A DNA stretch of 17,663 nt from CAYRXM01 sp964428175 (GCA_964428175.1 CAYRXM010000104.1:1-17663); one strand, 5' to 3'; counted from the first letter of the stretch, positions 1 through 7,742 are shown. Made by a program: numbers and translations. Notes: generated by a model not told the origin, from the letters alone.

Positions 1-2
1 AG

Positions 3-113
3 TCCGATCTGTTGGGCTTGCACCAATGGCCAGATGGCCTGGCCAGAAATCTGCGGGTTTTGTTTGAGGCCGGCGAAGGCGAATCATTCCAAGGCAACAA
101 CCATTTTTGTTGA
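3..113 (+). CDS. C-terminal tail of an unidentified gene, cut by the contig start
   Basis: Frame 3 is open from the first bases to a TGA at 111-113 and gives about 36 residues with ordinary composition, including the stretch LARNLRVLFEAGEGE. Its stop lies 26 bases before the ATG of the cysteine hydrolase, on the same strand, so the two could share a transcript. No family can be named from so short a piece. Frame 1 is also open here, so the assignment rests on the protein-like look and on the GC-rich third codon positions. The first ten bases may also be partly adapter-derived (see findings). Confidence 0.3.
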   Translation, partial: SDLLGLHQWPDGLARNLRVLFEAGEGESFQGNNHFC

Positions 114-139
114 GAGCGAACCGGAAAGGAGCAAGATCA

Positions 140-700
140 ATGGCACCAACGAGTCTATTGCTGGTGGACATCCAGAACGATTATTTTCCAAACGGAAAAA
201 TGCAATTGAGAGCAAGCGAACAAGCGGGGTGTGTTGCCGGACAGTTGCTCGCTTTTTTTCGCGAACACGGTTATCCGGTGATACACATTCAACATCTCTC
301 AGTTCAAAAAGGGGCCACTTTTTTTCTGCCTGGCACGGCGGGAGCCGAGATTCATCCCAGTGTCAGGCCAACAGACGGCGAGACGATCATACAAAAGCAT
401 TTTCCAAACAGTTTTCGGGAGACAGATTTGTTGTCGCAGTTACAGCAAAAGGGGATTCAGCGGCTGGTTGTTGCCGGTATGATGACGCACATGTGCGTCG
501 ATGCCACGGTAAGAGCGGCGGCAGATTACGGTTTCAAGTGCCTGGTTGCTGAAGATGCGTGCGCCACCCGTAATCTGTTGTTCGATCAGCGGGTTGTGGA
601 TGCGGATGATGTTCAGGCTGCGTTTTTGGCGGCTCTGGACGGGACGTATGGCGAGGTGGTGAAAGCAGTGGACATCATCAAGGAACTTGAGGCTGGATAA
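140..700 (+). CDS. Cysteine hydrolase, isochorismatase superfamily
   Basis: A 186-residue cytoplasmic alpha/beta hydrolase of the isochorismatase/nicotinamidase superfamily. Members hydrolyse amide or ether bonds through an Asp-Lys-Cys triad, and all three are visible: D10 in LLVDIQNDYF, K86 in IIQKHFPNSF and C119 in MMTHMCVDATVRAA. The methionine-rich turn before the cysteine is the usual non-proline cis-peptide site. The ATG at 140 is chosen because AAAGGAG lies 8 bases upstream; a TTG at 107 would add 11 residues but has no such site. Length fits the family. The substrate cannot be read from sequence; nicotinamide, N-carbamoyl compounds and isochorismate are all hydrolysed by relatives. 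It converges with the CrtC-like gene, 14 bases away. Confidence 0.9.
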   Translation: MAPTSLLLVDIQNDYFPNGKMQLRASEQAGCVAGQLLAFFREHGYPVIHIQHLSVQKGATFFLPGTAGAEIHPSVRPTDGETIIQKHFPNSFRETDLLSQLQQKGIQRLVVAGMMTHMCVDATVRAAADYGFKCLVAEDACATRNLLFDQRVVDADDVQAAFLAALDGTYGEVVKAVDIIKELEAG

Positions 701-714
701 ATCCCGCCTGAGGT

Positions 715-1782
715 TCAATGCAAGAGCATCATCTCGTACAGCGCGGAACCGTGCTCTTGGGCCTGCACCCCATCCAGGTCGACGAGCAGTTCGAGATCGG
801 CCTGGAAGCGCAGGTAATAGGGGTTGGCAAACAGGCGCAGCAGGCCGCGCTTCCAGCCGGGTAAGGCGCTTAACAGGCTGGTCGCTTCGATTAGCCGCGG
901 CCGGCGCAGCGCCAACTGCACCCGTCCTTCGTCTGTCTCCCAGATGAAATCCACCTGGGTAGGATACGAACGCCCGCCCGGATGCTGCTGCCAGCCGTCG
1001 GTTTCCATGCGCAGTGGGCGACCGTCGCCGGTCAGGATGCGCTCTCGATGTGCGAGCAGGAACACCGGCAGTCGCTGTCGCCCATAGCGCTGCGTCGCCA
1101 CCTGCTCGACAAAGATCGTACTGAACGGCCCAACCTGTGCGCGTCCCCACAGCCAGTGCGACATGACCGCGTGCAGGTCTACGTTGCCCCAGTTGTGGTC
1201 GTGATAGCCGTTGCCGCTGACCGCGCGCGTTTGCCCGTCGTAGACCAGCGTGCCGGCGACCGCGCCAAAGGGGATCGCCGGCAGCCAGGCGAAATAGCGC
1301 GACAGGTCGGCGGCGTAATAGGTCTTGCCCGCGCCCGGTCGCCAGGCCGGCGCCTGCCCGCTCAAGACCAGGTCGATACACAAGCCGTCTGTCTCGGCGT
1401 GCAGTTCGTGACGGTACAGATCGTCACGATAGGGCGCGCCGCGCACCCAATTGGGGCCGATGCGCACGTCGCAGCGGTCGCGCGCGGCCTGAAATTCGGC
1501 GGCGGGGTAGAGGGGAAACACGCTCAACTTGCTTCCGTCGGGGCGGGTGATGGTGATCTGGACGCCCGGTGTGAGTGGGGCGCGCCGGTTGAGCAGCGAT
1601 TTGGTCATAAAGACGATCACTGCGGTCGAACCGTCGTCCAGGTGGGTGTCAAAATACCACCATTCGAAAGCACCCGGCCCGCTATCGACGCGCTGGCCGT
1701 CTTCCCAGGGGGCAACGGTTTCGGCCAGGCCGTCGCGCTCGAGCATCGATTTGCCAATCGCCGGGATCGCATGGTTGACCAC
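715..1782 (-). CDS. CrtC/AttH-type lipocalin-like protein (carotenoid 1,2-hydratase family)
   Basis: A 355-residue protein of the CrtC/AttH superfamily, a double lipocalin-like beta-barrel fold. Two family hallmarks are seen: EWWYFDTHLDDG starting near residue 40 and GYHDHNWGN near residues 192-200. Characterised relatives hydrate carotenoids (CrtC) or catalyse cyclisations in natural-product pathways, and many act on hydrophobic substrates. No other carotenoid gene is present here, so carotenoid hydratase activity is only a family-level guess. The GTG at 1782 is chosen because AAGGAG (1789-1794) sits 6 bases upstream; a TTG at 1815 is in frame but has no ribosome binding site. No clear signal peptide is seen. 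It lies 64 bases downstream of the small HTH gene on the same strand and is probably cotranscribed with it. Confidence 0.8.
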   Translation of the reverse strand: MVNHAIPAIGKSMLERDGLAETVAPWEDGQRVDSGPGAFEWWYFDTHLDDGSTAVIVFMTKSLLNRRAPLTPGVQITITRPDGSKLSVFPLYPAAEFQAARDRCDVRIGPNWVRGAPYRDDLYRHELHAETDGLCIDLVLSGQAPAWRPGAGKTYYAADLSRYFAWLPAIPFGAVAGTLVYDGQTRAVSGNGYHDHNWGNVDLHAVMSHWLWGRAQVGPFSTIFVEQVATQRYGRQRLPVFLLAHRERILTGDGRPLRMETDGWQQHPGGRSYPTQVDFIWETDEGRVQLALRRPRLIEATSLLSALPGWKRGLLRLFANPYYLRFQADLELLVDLDGVQAQEHGSALYEMMLLH

Positions 1783-1846
1783 TGTCTGCTCCTTCAAGCC
1801 GCCTGTATTTCTCAAGTGTCGGGCGCATGCGGAGAGGCGGGCCAGT

Positions 1847-2071
1847 TCATCGTTCCGGTGAGTTGAAATTTTGCTCCGTTTGTTCGTTGATCCAGCGATC
1901 CAGCTCGGCGCGCTCGATCCGCCATTCCCGCCCGACCTTGCTGGCGGGCAGGATGCCGTCTTTGAGCAGCCGACGCACGGTGAGCGGGTGCAGGTGCAGA
2001 TAGTCAGCGACTTGAGCGACGGTCAGCCCTGTTGAATCCGAAAGAGTGGTCGATGCAGATGATTGTGACAT
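1847..2071 (-). CDS. Excisionase/BldC-type helix-turn-helix DNA-binding protein
   Basis: A 74-residue protein whose residues 17-61 match the short MerR-like 'helix_turn_helix_17/excisionase' domain: TVAQVADYLHLHPLTVRRLL, then the wing-like GREWRIERAELDRWI. Such proteins include phage excisionases and BldC-type transcription factors. There is no integrase, attachment site or other phage gene nearby, so a transcription factor is the more likely role. The ATG at 2071 has AAAGGA 8 bases upstream. A strong promoter (2112-2140) and an inverted repeat (2084-2112) lie just upstream, consistent with autoregulation. The CrtC-like gene follows on the same strand. Confidence 0.85.
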   Translation of the reverse strand: MSQSSASTTLSDSTGLTVAQVADYLHLHPLTVRRLLKDGILPASKVGREWRIERAELDRWINEQTEQNFNSPER

Positions 2072-2083
2072 TGTACTGTCCTT

Positions 2084-2112
2084 TCATAACAATAATCGTC
2101 GGCAAGTTATGA
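2084..2112. repeat. Inverted repeat just downstream of the HTH gene's -10 box, candidate operator
   Basis: Perfect 7-base arms TCATAAC (2084-2090) and GTTATGA (2106-2112) are separated by 15 bases, so the arm centres are 22 bases apart, about two helical turns. The outer arm touches the -10 hexamer and the element spans the expected transcription start. Position and geometry fit an operator for a dimeric regulator, perhaps the HTH protein itself; that link is inference. Confidence 0.3.
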
Positions 2113-2140
2113 TGATAGCACAAGTGACCGTCGAATGCAA
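2112..2140 (-). promoter_or_regulatory. Sigma70-like promoter for the HTH gene and CrtC-like gene
   Basis: Read on the minus strand: TTGCAT (2140-2135), a 17-base spacer, then TATCAT (2117-2112). Both hexamers are close to consensus and the spacing is optimal. The predicted start lies about 35 bases before the HTH gene's ATG. It also separates this transcription unit from the ANT(6)-like gene upstream, which ends at 2158. Confidence 0.5.
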
Positions 2141-2157
2141 ATAGCGAACCAGGGCGA

Positions 2158-3039
2158 TCAAGGTTGAGCGGGGGACATATTTCTGACCTGCTGCGCATAG
2201 TCAACCATTTGCCGGTCCATATCGATGGGATACTTGAAGCCCAGCCGTTCGCCCACCTCGACGGCGACCCGGCGAAAGAGAGCCAGCGTGTCCAAGAGGG
2301 CATCCCAGTTTTCCTCAATCCCGCCGCCGGCATAGCTGTTTTCTACCCTCGACCAGATTTCGGGCGGCAGGCGTTTCTTCAAGCCTCGGCCCAGGAAACC
2401 GGCCGGCCTCGACCAGTTGCAGTCGAGGCCGGCCCGCCATTCCAGCATCTGGAGCATAAAGGTGTGTTTCATATCGCAGTCCATGCACCATTTGGCGGGC
2501 AGCAACTCGTCGCGGTGCAGGCATTTGGCGACATAGGGCACGTCGCTGAAAAAGTCCTGGATCACTTTTTGATAGGCTTTGTCGGTGGGCGGGGTGAGGA
2601 TATAGGCGCTATAGGTGGGCGCAGCGAGGCCCTCGCTCAAGCCGTCTTTGTCGAGCAGAGCAACATAGCCCAGGTCGAGGTCCGGCGGCAGTGTGGGCGA
2701 GCGGACAATCTGGCGCAGCAGTTCGACCGGCCAGAGGATGAAATCGACCTTGAGGCCGTCCTGGTAGGTCACGACATTGCCTGTCTGTTCGAGGTCATAG
2801 CCGGGCGCGGCGTGGATGGGGTCCCAGTAGGCCACCAACACCCGGCCGAAATCATCGAGCCAGCCGCGTTCGGCCCAAAAAGGGTGAATGTCCTCGACGA
2901 CCAGGAGGATGTCGTAATCGGACAGGGTGTCTGGTTGGGCATCCGGTTGGGCGCGCGAGCCGGTCAGAAACATGGCGCGGACGGCGGGCCGCTCCCGGCC
3001 CCAGCGGATCAGGCGTTGAATGATGGGGTCTTGAGACAT
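2158..3039 (-). CDS. ANT(6)-like aminoglycoside nucleotidyltransferase
   Basis: A 293-residue protein collinear with streptomycin 6-adenylyltransferases (AadE/ANT(6) family). Seen along the chain: GSRA at 27-30, DYDI with D41 and D43 as metal ligands, a third carboxylate at D99 in KVDFILWP, LLDKD further on, then a C-terminal helical half with a VPYVAKCL-type segment and FRRVAVEVGERLGF, all in the order found in ANT(6). Family enzymes transfer AMP from ATP to streptomycin; whether this divergent member does so is not known. It starts 6 bases after the canonical ABC subunit with only a weak AAGG directly before the ATG, so translation is probably coupled. It is the last gene of the marR-ABC-ABC operon. 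Confidence 0.8.
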   Translation of the reverse strand: MSQDPIIQRLIRWGRERPAVRAMFLTGSRAQPDAQPDTLSDYDILLVVEDIHPFWAERGWLDDFGRVLVAYWDPIHAAPGYDLEQTGNVVTYQDGLKVDFILWPVELLRQIVRSPTLPPDLDLGYVALLDKDGLSEGLAAPTYSAYILTPPTDKAYQKVIQDFFSDVPYVAKCLHRDELLPAKWCMDCDMKHTFMLQMLEWRAGLDCNWSRPAGFLGRGLKKRLPPEIWSRVENSYAGGGIEENWDALLDTLALFRRVAVEVGERLGFKYPIDMDRQMVDYAQQVRNMSPAQP

Positions 3040-3045
3040 CCTTGT

Positions 3046-4950
3046 TCAGTTTGTCGCCCCTTCAAACTGGCTGTTGTACAGTTCTGCGTAAAAGCTGTCA
3101 CGCGCCAGCAACTCGGTATGCGTGCCCTGCTCGACGATGTCGCCTTCGTTCATCACCAAAATCAGGTCGGCGTTGCGGATGGTGGAGAGCCGGTGGGCGA
3201 TGACAAAGCTGGTGCGCCCTTGCATCAACCGGTCCATCGCTTGCTGGATGAGCACTTCGGTGCGCGTGTCCACCGAGCTGGTCGCCTCGTCGAGGATGAG
3301 GATTCTGGGATCGGCCAGGATGGCGCGGGCAATCGTCAATAACTGCTTTTGCCCCTGCGAGACGTTGCTGGCTTCCTCGTTCAGCACCATCTCGTAGCCA
3401 TCGGGCAGCGTATGGATAAAGTGATCCACGTGCGCGGTTTGTGCTGCGGCGACTACCTCGTCGTCGGTGGCATCCGAGCGGCCATAGCGGATGTTTTCCA
3501 TGATCGTGTCGTTGTAGAGCCAGGTATCCTGCAAAACCATCGCAAATATCCGGCGCAGGTCGTGGCGGGTGAACGTGCGGATGTCATGCTCGTCCACCAG
3601 GATCGCGCCGTCGTTCACATCGTAAAAGCGCATCAACAGCTTGACCATGGTGGTCTTGCCCGCGCCAGTCGGCCCGACGATGGCGACCTTTTGGCCGGGG
3701 CGCGCATCGGCGCAAAAGTCGTTGATGATGACTTTGTTCGGGTCGTAGCCAAAGTGCACGTCCCGGAATTCGACGCGACCTTGCACTTTTTCCAGCTTGA
3801 CCGAATTGGCAACGTCCGGCGTTTCCTCCGCTTCGGCCAGGAATTCAAAGACGCGCTCGGCGGCGGCGGCGGTCTGTTGCAGCACATTAGAGATGTTGGC
3901 GAGCTGCGTGATCGGCTGGGTGAACGAGCGCACATACTGGATGAACGCCTGCACGTCGCCGATGGCGATGGTGTTGCGGACGATCAGCCAGCCGCCGAGC
4001 ACGGCCACGGCGACGTAGCCCAGGTTGCCGATGAACATCATCAACGGCATCATCAACCCGGAAAGGAACTGCGATTTCCAGGCCGCGTTGTAAAGCGGGT
4101 TGTTGGATTCGTCGAATTTGGCGATGCTTTTGGCCTCGCCGTTAAAGGCCTTCATCACCACGTGTCCGCCGTACATCTCTTCCACGTGGCCGTTGACGTG
4201 GCCCAGGTATTCTTGCTGCTGTTTGAAGAATTTCTGCGAGCGCCCGACGATCAGCCCAACCACCGCCAGCGACAGCGGGATCATCAGCAGCGACACGAGC
4301 GTCATCAGCCAACTGATCGAGATCATCATCACCAACACGCCAATCACGGTCACGGTCGAGGTGATGATCTGCGTGATGCTCTGGCTGAGGGTCTGGTTAA
4401 CCGTGTCCACGTCGTTGGTGATGCGCGAGAGCACTTCGCCGTGGGTAATGCCGTCAAAATATTTGAGCGGCAGCCGGTTGATCTTGGCGGCAATCTCTTT
4501 GCGAAAGCGGTAGGTGATGTTGTTCGAGACGTCGGCCATGATCCAGCCCTGGATGTAGCCGAACAGCGCGGAGGCCAGGTACAGGGCGAGCACGGTCAGC
4601 AGGATGCGCCCGATGGCGTCAAAGTCGATCCCGCCGACGCCGGCGATTTGCGCCATCACGCCCTCGAACAGGCGCGTGGTGGCCCGGCCGAGGATTTTGG
4701 GGCCGGCGATGTGTGCCACAGTGGAGGCGACAGCCATCAATGCGACGATGACGAGCGCGAGTTTGTATTTGCCCAGGTAGCTGAGCAGTTTCTGCATCGT
4801 CCCCTTGAAATCGCGGGCCTTTTCGCCGCGCATCATACCCATCGGGCCACGCCCCGGGCCGGGGCCAAAGGGGCCGCGTCCGGGGCCGCCGCGCATAGGA
4901 GGGTGGCTGCTCGGCGGAGTGCTGCGCGTGGGTGTGGGTTGGTTTGTCAT
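3046..4950 (-). CDS. ABC exporter half-transporter, canonical subunit (TM288-like)
   Basis: A 634-residue fusion of an N-terminal six-helix exporter membrane domain (about 55-350) and an ATPase domain (about 390-630). All catalytic parts are intact: Walker A GPTGAGKTT (426-434), Q-loop Q474, signature VSQGQ (530-534), Walker B ILILDEATS with catalytic E555, and switch H586 in IAHRLS. The signature has Q where most have the first G of SGGQ; the same LSQGQ-type change is found in TM288 of the TM287/288 heterodimer. The first 45 residues are a Gly/Pro/Arg-rich cytoplasmic tail that is probably disordered. Its ATG overlaps the stop of the partner subunit by 4 bases, so the two are made together. 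Likely a membrane multidrug or lipid exporter; substrate unknown. Confidence 0.93.
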   Translation of the reverse strand: MTNQPTPTRSTPPSSHPPMRGGPGRGPFGPGPGRGPMGMMRGEKARDFKGTMQKLLSYLGKYKLALVIVALMAVASTVAHIAGPKILGRATTRLFEGVMAQIAGVGGIDFDAIGRILLTVLALYLASALFGYIQGWIMADVSNNITYRFRKEIAAKINRLPLKYFDGITHGEVLSRITNDVDTVNQTLSQSITQIITSTVTVIGVLVMMISISWLMTLVSLLMIPLSLAVVGLIVGRSQKFFKQQQEYLGHVNGHVEEMYGGHVVMKAFNGEAKSIAKFDESNNPLYNAAWKSQFLSGLMMPLMMFIGNLGYVAVAVLGGWLIVRNTIAIGDVQAFIQYVRSFTQPITQLANISNVLQQTAAAAERVFEFLAEAEETPDVANSVKLEKVQGRVEFRDVHFGYDPNKVIINDFCADARPGQKVAIVGPTGAGKTTMVKLLMRFYDVNDGAILVDEHDIRTFTRHDLRRIFAMVLQDTWLYNDTIMENIRYGRSDATDDEVVAAAQTAHVDHFIHTLPDGYEMVLNEEASNVSQGQKQLLTIARAILADPRILILDEATSSVDTRTEVLIQQAMDRLMQGRTSFVIAHRLSTIRNADLILVMNEGDIVEQGTHTELLARDSFYAELYNSQFEGATN

Positions 4951-7199
4951 GCCAGTTCCTCCATGCTCAGTTGCGAGAGCGCGATTTCCTGATACGTTTT
5001 ACAGGTTTGCATTAGCTCCTGATGTGTGCCCTTGCCGACCATGACGCCCTCTTCGAGGACGATGATCTGTTCGGCGTTTTTGACCGTGGACACGCGCTGG
5101 GTGACGATCAGCAGTGTGCTGTCGCCGGTGTGCTGTTTGAGCGCGCGACGCAGCGCGGCGTCGGTCCTAAAGTCCAGCGCGGAAAAGCTGTCGTCAAAGA
5201 TGTAGATCGGCGGTTTTTTGACCAGCGCGCGGGCAATCGACAGGCGCTGCTTTTGCCCGCCGGAGACGTTCGTGCCACCCTGGGCGATCTCGGCGGCCAG
5301 ACCTTCCGGTTTGGCGGCGATGAACTCGGATGCCTGGGCGATCTCGGCCGCCCAGTGCAGCGTTGTCTCGTCAGCGTCATCGTCGGCGTAGCGCAGGTTG
5401 CTCTCGATGTCGCCGGAGAACAGCACACCGCGTTGCGGGATGTAGCCGATCCTGTCGCGCAGGTCGTGCTGGGTTACTGCGCGGATATCCACGCCGTCGA
5501 TCAGGATCGCGCCCTCGGTCACGTCGTAAAAGCGCGGGATCAGGTTGACGACGGTGGATTTGCCTGAGCCGGTCGAGCCGATGATCGCCGTCGTCTGCCC
5601 CGGCTGCGCGGTGAACGTGATGCTGCACAGCACGTTCGCATCTGCGCCGGGATAGCGAAAGCCCACGTCGCGGAATTCCACCGTCCCTGTGAATGGGGTG
5701 GGGAACGTCTGCGGCGTCTCCGGGTCGCGGATGACCGGCTCGATCTCTAGCACCTCGGCGATGCGGTCGCCGGAGACTGCCGCGCGCGGCAGCATAATGA
5801 ACATCATCGAAAGCATCAAGAACGACATCACGATCTGCATCGCGTACTGCATAAAGGCCATCATATCGCCGACCTGCATCGTGGATTGGGCGATCTGGTG
5901 CGCGCCGGCCCAGATGATCGCCAGCGAGAGCAGGTTCATAATGAGCATAATCAGCGGCATTATGATCACCATCAAGCGGTTGATGAACAGGCTGTTGGCT
6001 GCCAGGTCCTGGTTGGCTCTGTCAAAGCGTGCTTCTTCGAACGGCTGCATGTTGAAAGCACGGATGACCATCATGCCCGAAAGGTGTTCGCGGGCCACCA
6101 GGTTGAGGCGATCCACCAATTTTTGGATGCGCTTGAAACGCGGTATTGCAATCGAAAAGGCGATTGCAATCAGGCTGATCAGGAGGGCGACGGCGACGAC
6201 GATGAGCCAGGCCAGCGACGAGCCTTTGCCCAGCGCGCGGACGATGCCGCCTATGCCCATGATCGGCGCATAGATGACCATACGCATCATCATCATTGTC
6301 ACCATCTGCACCTGGGTCACGTCGTTGGTGGTGCGGGTGATCAGCGAGGCGGTGGAAAACCTGTCGAATTCGGTGTTGGAAAATCGCTCGATTTGCTCAA
6401 ACACGGCCTTGCGCAGGTCGCGGGCGAGGCCGGCGGACACGCGGGCCGACAAATAGCCGACGGTGATGGTGCAAGTCACCAGGAGCAAGGTCAGCAGCAG
6501 CATCAGCCCGCCGATGCGCAGGATGTAGGCGGTTTGCAGCTTTTCGGCGCTCACCCCCAGCGCGGCGTACTCGGCCCTGACCGCCTGGATGGCCGCTTGT
6601 TCGATCATGCGCTCGCCGAGGGCGGCAAATCGCGTCTGCATCATGGTCATCATTTGCGCGCGCTGCGCCGCCGGGAGTTGTTCCAGCAGTGCGAACAAGT
6701 CTGTGCCGGCGGGAAGTCTGGAAATGTCCAGGCCGCCGAGTCCGCCCATTTCTGCCGCTTTGGACGGGTCGGCCATCACCTGTTCGATGGCGGCGACGGC
6801 CAGCCAGGCCTGGCTTAGGGCGGGCGTCAGCCGTTCCATCACGGCCTCATCCATGGCCCATGCCACGTAAAGCGGCTCAATTTCCAGGGCGGGATATTTT
6901 TGAGCGAGCGTGATCAGGTCGAATGGCGCAGAATCCATGTCGCGCGCCACCAACACGTACATCTTGAGCAACGCTTCGCTGTCATCCGTGTTCAGCAAGA
7001 GCGCGAGCCGCTCCATCTGGCTCTGGCGGATGGCGTTGGGCCACACACTCTCCACGCCGCCCTGCTGGAGGCCAACGTTGACGATGCGCGAGAGATAATC
7101 CGGCAGCGCCAGTTCGCTGTTGGCCTGAACGAACAGCAAGGCGATGGCGAGCAAAATCATGAACAGATAGGGTTTCAAGTAGCGGGTCAATCGGATCAT
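4947..7199 (-). CDS. ABC exporter half-transporter, degenerate subunit (TM287-like) with a large external loop
   Basis: A 750-residue exporter half: membrane domain with helix 1 at about 10-27, then ATPase domain (about 505-740). Walker A GSTGSGKST (541-549) and signature VSGGQ (645-649) are normal, but Walker B reads IYIFDDSFS, with D670 in place of the catalytic Glu, and the switch His is Q701 (VTQRVST). These two changes mark the degenerate half of heterodimeric exporters such as TM287/288 and BmrCD. Between helices 1 and 2 (about residues 42-225) lies a hydrophilic insert absent from short family members, predicted to lie outside the membrane; this explains the length. ATG at 7199 has AGGGAG 10 bases upstream. 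It follows marR by 53 bases and overlaps the canonical partner by 4. Confidence 0.93.
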   Translation of the reverse strand: MIRLTRYLKPYLFMILLAIALLFVQANSELALPDYLSRIVNVGLQQGGVESVWPNAIRQSQMERLALLLNTDDSEALLKMYVLVARDMDSAPFDLITLAQKYPALEIEPLYVAWAMDEAVMERLTPALSQAWLAVAAIEQVMADPSKAAEMGGLGGLDISRLPAGTDLFALLEQLPAAQRAQMMTMMQTRFAALGERMIEQAAIQAVRAEYAALGVSAEKLQTAYILRIGGLMLLLTLLLVTCTITVGYLSARVSAGLARDLRKAVFEQIERFSNTEFDRFSTASLITRTTNDVTQVQMVTMMMMRMVIYAPIMGIGGIVRALGKGSSLAWLIVVAVALLISLIAIAFSIAIPRFKRIQKLVDRLNLVAREHLSGMMVIRAFNMQPFEEARFDRANQDLAANSLFINRLMVIIMPLIMLIMNLLSLAIIWAGAHQIAQSTMQVGDMMAFMQYAMQIVMSFLMLSMMFIMLPRAAVSGDRIAEVLEIEPVIRDPETPQTFPTPFTGTVEFRDVGFRYPGADANVLCSITFTAQPGQTTAIIGSTGSGKSTVVNLIPRFYDVTEGAILIDGVDIRAVTQHDLRDRIGYIPQRGVLFSGDIESNLRYADDDADETTLHWAAEIAQASEFIAAKPEGLAAEIAQGGTNVSGGQKQRLSIARALVKKPPIYIFDDSFSALDFRTDAALRRALKQHTGDSTLLIVTQRVSTVKNAEQIIVLEEGVMVGKGTHQELMQTCKTYQEIALSQLSMEELA

Positions 7200-7234
7200 A
7201 GAACAAGTGCTCCCTGTACAGAATCAAAAATCAG

Positions 7235-7255
7235 CGCATTACGCATCACGCATTA
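7235..7255. repeat. Three tandem heptamers overlapping the marR stop codon
   Basis: On the plus strand: CGCATTA, CGCATCA, CGCATTA, end to end, the middle copy differing at one base. The array begins at the TAA stop codon of marR and runs into the marR-ABC spacer. It is a small simple repeat; no function is evident. Confidence 0.6.
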
Positions 7256-7714
7256 CCCTGGCCCTTCGTTGGGAACATCGAACTGCCTGGTCTTCTCGAT
7301 CAAGAGGCACAGTGCGGCGCTGACCTGTTCCTGTTCGTCCGGCGTAAGGCTGCCGGCCAGTTCATCAAACCAGGCCTGGCGGGCGCGAAAGCCTTCCTGG
7401 ATTAGTTGGTGGCCCTTGTCGGTCAGGATGATCTGCTTGGCGCGGCGGTCATGGGGGTCTTCGCTGCGCGCGACCAGCTCTTGCTGCACCAACCGCTCCA
7501 GCATCTGGCTGACCGCTGCGCTGGTGACGCCCAACTCTTCGCTGAGGTCAGAAACGCTGCACACACCTTGCCGGTGGATGTTCAGCAGGGCGACGATTTG
7601 CGACATGGACAGGTTGTTTTCCTTGATCAGCAGGAAAACATTGTACATTGATCGGCGCATAAACACCTGGATCCATTCTTGGATGATATTCGTCAACGAG
7701 TTAGTGTGCTGCAT
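7253..7714 (-). CDS. MarR-family transcriptional regulator
   Basis: A 153-residue MarR protein. The winged helix spans about residues 53-101: SVSDLSEELGVTSAAVSQML is the helix-turn-helix, and DPHDRRAKQIILT is the beta-wing with the family's conserved D-x-R-R core. Flanking helices form the dimer interface, where ligands usually bind. The ATG at 7714 is preferred over a TTG at 7720 because AGGGG lies 8 bases before it but only 2 before the TTG. MarR proteins normally repress their own operon and release DNA when a toxic compound binds. Here the promoter carries two palindromes, the downstream genes are an exporter and a drug-modifying enzyme, and a sugar symporter is divergent. Confidence 0.93.
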   Translation of the reverse strand: MQHTNSLTNIIQEWIQVFMRRSMYNVFLLIKENNLSMSQIVALLNIHRQGVCSVSDLSEELGVTSAAVSQMLERLVQQELVARSEDPHDRRAKQIILTDKGHQLIQEGFRARQAWFDELAGSLTPDEQEQVSAALCLLIEKTRQFDVPNEGPG

Positions 7715-7742
7715 ATTCAACGCCCCTGAACATTTAGAAGGA

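Noticed and set aside
34..552. A 172-codon plus-strand frame overlapping the cysteine hydrolase
   Set aside because: Ser/Arg-rich out-of-frame translation; the real frame carries the full catalytic triad.
982..1866. A 294-codon plus-strand open frame
   Set aside because: Antisense to the CrtC-like gene and the end of the HTH gene; no ribosome binding site or domain.
1847..2071. A prophage or integrated element marked by the excisionase-like gene
   Set aside because: No integrase, attachment repeats or phage genes nearby; the gene has normal operon structure.
2164..3342. A 392-codon plus-strand open frame
   Set aside because: Antisense to the ANT(6)-like gene and the end of the ABC gene, spanning two real genes, with no recognisable domain.
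3349..4992. A 547-codon plus-strand open frame antisense to the canonical ABC subunit
   Set aside because: The product is a low-complexity His/Asp/Gly-rich sequence typical of the antisense of a GC-rich gene, while the minus strand has a complete exporter with all motifs.
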